A DNA stretch of 64,000 nucleotides from Leucaena leucocephala (taxonomy: Eukaryota; Streptophyta; Magnoliopsida; Fabales; Fabaceae), in NCBI GenBank assembly GCA_037074615.1, contig CM073538.1, positions 22,593,068 to 22,657,067 on the forward strand. Reading direction: 5' to 3'. The position numbers were made by a program, and so were the translations under genes. This document shows, in pieces, positions 60,946 through 64,000 of this stretch (positions within the stretch are counted from its first letter, which is position 1; each line of letters starts with the position of its first letter). Below the pieces are notes generated by a model. It was not told the DNA's origin. It saw nothing but the letters and a program-made list of their open reading frames with translations, and made no database searches.

Positions 60946-62775
60946 TTTGACAGATATCTATATTCTTAAATCAGATATTTGACTTTGGAGAAAGGAACAA
61001 TGGAGAAGAGATTCTGAGCAAGTGGGAAATTTACTCATGTAAACACCATCAAAGAGAATTAAGAATCAGAAAAAAAAGAGATTGAAGAACCCATCTTACC
61101 TTTTGACAGAGTCCAAGAACAGAACTGAAGTCATTGTAATTGGGAACGATTGAAGGGATGTTAATTGAATCTCTTAACTGCTGTTGAGGCAAGGAATGTC
61201 TACTTTTTCTATAGTATTTATTATGATCGTGACTTTAAGTAAAGTATTATTTTTTAATAAAAATGTAATATAAGATAACCAATCATGTGACATTACTTGG
61301 GTAAGTTCTTATGAAAGAAAACACAGACACCAGCATGATGTCCGTAGTTCATCACATAATGACAACACAATGAAAAGGTCGTCTCTTTTATACGTTTTCA
61401 CAGTGTACACACAGAAATATATCCACCAAAAGAAAATGCTTGTAAAAGAATGCTAAACAATGAATAAAGAGGAATCAAGATCTCCTTTGATTCTGGAAAA
61501 GAGGGTCTGTGACAGAGTCTGGAGACAGGGACAATATACTCCACCATTTTTGTTGAGTATATCATGATAAGACGGGAAGGTTTTTATCTGATTTATATAT
61601 GAAGCTTTTTAGTTATTGACAGTTTATCGTACTTCAAAAAAGTATTATTATACTTGGAATGTTATCCCTGATTGAAACTTCAAATTCGTACACTTAAGCA
61701 TAGAATATCCAACAAGGTTTAAGGCGTACTTCTAAAACTGAACTGATAAAGCAAGCATCTCAAATGATCAAGATATTGACCTTTTCACACAATTTCATTG
61801 TCCAAAACCTGTCTACTTGTTAGGGTGGCTTGTCTTTTAAAACATGGATCACAGTCGAAATCATTTCAGGTTATCATAACCTGCTATCGTACTCGACTAA
61901 TTACGCCATTTCACGTCAATCTTGGCATGATTGCAGCCAAAGAACAATCCTTGAAGGCCAAGGTTAAAGATGTTCCTTTCTCCTTTTATTTTACGTGGAA
62001 GTTATTGAGGCCACAATAATATAAAGATGGACATTCATAGTAGGTAGGATGTGAGATATTCACGAGCCTCCCCTTAAGTCAATTTTCACTATATTATGAC
62101 TGAAAGTGACATGAGAGATTCCAAATGGAAGACAAAACTGGATGGTGGGGTCCCATATTCCTTTTCTTTACACGCATGTCATCCAAATGTTGCCTATGAT
62201 TATGTCTGTCCAAAAGTTGCTTTAGTAGCCATTTTGTATATGTTGCTTTGGTGTTCAGCTCCCAACTAGCTACAAGTCAAAAGGATGGAATTTGGATTCT
62301 ATGAATTATAAATTTACAAAGTGCTTTTAAGTAAAACTAAAAAAGAGACAGAAAAAAGAGTAAAAACGAAAGAGAGAAATTGAGTCTTCTGGCTCACTTT
62401 TTATGTCATTTCCTTTCTCATTTCAGAAGCATTCCAATTTGAGAGAATTCAAATTACATGATATTATACACCTGATTGATAGCATCTTCAGGAAATGGAT
62501 AAAGCAAGAGTTGCAATCTACTATCATACACATGGTGGGTGGAAGAAAAGTCATCCATATGAAGTTACAGCTTCTTGCTAACTAGTATCAAAGTTGTGTA
62601 CTGAAACTTGTTAAGATGAAACTGAAGAAAAGGCCACACAGTAACTTGAAAACTTGTTGTGTTGCAGTGAGCCAGAATGCACACAATACTAATGAATTAA
62701 GGACACGAATGAGGACTACATTACTAATGCTACGGACAGGTGCAGGGTTTAAAGCTAAGATCACCAAATGCTTTT
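60946..62775. other. Upstream region of the ATL gene and spacer
   Basis: Holds the ATL leader with its probable intron (about 60960-61099), its promoter, and the 3'-UTR of the gene that ends at 62776. Plus-strand open frames here have no domain. Confidence 0.55.
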
Positions 62776-63119
62776 TCAAGGATCTTCATGACCAGGACCT
62801 GATCCGCTTCCTTCTTCACTGACATTCTCCTCACTTCCACTCTCTTTAGCACCTGACCAGCTTCCAATTATGTCTTCCTTCTTTGCATGCTTAGCAGTAC
62901 GATCTGTCCCAAGAGAAACAATATTTCACGTTTACTTTTTCAATTCAGTTAGTTAAAGGAATGAAAGAACGTTTTTGATGTTGGAAAACAATGAATCCTT
63001 GAACTACAGTTTCCTCACCTCTAACTTCCTTTCCAAACTCCTTAAACAATGAAAGAACGTTTTTGTTGTATGATTTTATTGGACCGAAAAATCTCTGGCC
63101 AACCCATATGATCGAATGA
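62776..63119 (-). CDS. Last two exons of an unrecognised gene
   Basis: Two minus-strand exons with matching phases: 63119-63019 and 62903-62776, ending in TGA. They encode about 75 residues, reading HSIIWVGQRFFGPIKSYNKN, then VLSLFKEFGKEVRDRTAKHA, then KKEDIIGSWSGAKES and a Ser/Glu/Gly-rich acidic tail. Splice sites are canonical (TTTTTTTTAG acceptor, GTGAGG donor, GGGACAG acceptor) and no stops intervene. I do not recognise the protein. The upstream exons should lie further along on the minus strand, partly outside the window. It could also be a fragment. Confidence 0.45.
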
Positions 63120-63220
63120 CTAAAAAAAACTATTTAAATATTATTTTTTAAAAATAAATAAAAAAATTAATGTTTTTATTAAAAAATAATTTAACCTCGA
63201 GAAACTATCTAATATCTTAT

Positions 63221-63351
63221 GGATGTTTCACACGTATAAACGCGTATCCCCTATTGCAATTGGTCTCCTCGTTTAAAGGCAGATATAAGCCATCATAGAG
63301 ATTCACACAATGCTGATCAATGAAGTGCTGCAGAGTATGTAGCTGACACCT
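63221..63351 (-). CDS. RRM-like exon or fragment
   Basis: After an acceptor-like TTTGTTTATTAG the minus strand encodes LQHFIDQHCVNLYDGLYLPL then NEETNCNRGYAFIRV before a stop. The YDGLYLPLNEET...GYAFI pattern resembles the RRM of eIF3b, less closely the Mei2 C-terminal RRM. No joining phase with the exon at 63119 is evident, so it may be a separate relic. Confidence 0.3.
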
Positions 63352-64000
63352 AATAAACAAAACGTTTATTTAATATTAAAAGATAAAAGATTTTTTAGAA
63401 AAAAAAGTAAAAACAAAAAATTACATATTAGGACTGTTTCTCATTATGATCATTGGACGATAGTCAATACGGTTATTCATGAATAGAGTTGGGCAAGATA
63501 ATCTTCCTCCCAGTGCCTTGCCTGAAAAAAATATGGGCTGCCCCAACCCTTCCCGATAAAAACCCTAACTATTTTAGGCTGGGCATAGACGGGCTGGGCA
63601 TACCTAAATTGTGATGTTATGCTCATGTTGTGAAAAATAATATGTAATTATAAACTTATAAAATAATACAATATTCATATATCTTCAAGAATTAAATAAT
63701 ATCTATAATTCACTAAAAATAAAGTAATAAAAAGATAATAATTAAAGTATTAAAATTTATTGCATATAAAAAAAAGTTTTGAAGTCTAAGTAATTTGTAA
63801 TTGTAACTTTGTATCAACTTTTCAAATGTTGACAAGGATAAAGCATCTTAAAAAAAACAAAATAAACAATTATAATTTATAATGTAATCATATTATGATT
63901 AGTAAAGTTAAAGAAAAAGAAAAAATTAATATAGTTATAAATATTAAAAAAACACAACTTACTTACTTAACTATTTATATTTTTAAAATGACCATTTAGT
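63352..64000. other. AT-rich sequence to the window edge
   Basis: No coding exon is recognised, only poly-A/T and low-complexity DNA. A short piece with GGGCTGGGCATA repeated near 63580-63600 has no clear meaning. Confidence 0.5.

Overview
This is AT-rich nuclear DNA from a flowering plant, almost certainly a eudicot. The evidence is short GT-AG introns, plant-specific families (PUB U-box E3 with ARM repeats, ATL RING-H2, RDR2, class II trehalose-6-phosphate synthase), tRNA-derived SINEs with target-site duplications, a Copia LTR retrotransposon, and many (TA)n, (GA)n and (TCTA)n tracts. I cannot name the species. Genes fill less than half of the window. All functional calls come from motif recognition and remembered family features, without a database search.

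Layout. 1-4.3 kb: AT-rich spacer with an old SINE. 4.3-6.9 kb (+): Raf-like kinase of the CBC1/CBC2 type, six exons. 7-10.5 kb: spacer packed with SINE remnants of three families. 10.5-12.6 kb (-): PUB18/PUB19-like U-box ARM protein. 12.6-20.4 kb: gene-poor, with an orphan promoter-like block near 14.95 kb and a MITE-like element. 20.5-24.4 kb (+): divergent spermidine-synthase-like gene, nine exons, one GC-AG intron and a tandemly duplicated splice donor. 24.4-28.2 kb: spacer with two abutting SINEs. 28.25-34.86 kb (-): conserved multi-pass membrane-protein gene of unknown function whose fourth exon is split by a young 3.9-kb Copia element (28465-32371, 5-bp target duplication). 35.7-37.3 kb (+): 40S ribosomal protein S9. 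42.2-44.9 kb (+): decayed class II TPS/TPP copy; its synthase half is broken, its phosphatase half is still open. 46.3-47.1 kb (+): NFD2-like RNase III-fold protein. 48.7 kb: a young SINE. 51.6-52.1 kb (+): small plant-specific protein. 54.2-58.4 kb (-): RDR2. 59.9-60.9 kb (-): ATL RING-H2 E3. 62.8-63.4 kb (-): last exons of an unrecognised gene and an RRM-like exon.

The genes do not form one pathway. Two are ubiquitin E3s, one is a stomatal/stress-type kinase, and RDR2 belongs to RNA-directed DNA methylation, the pathway that normally silences elements like those found here. The features most worth checking are the exon-splitting Copia insertion, the unusual spermidine-synthase paralog, the TPS relic with an intact phosphatase half, and a 90-nt stop-free in-frame intron just after the RDR2 catalytic motif.
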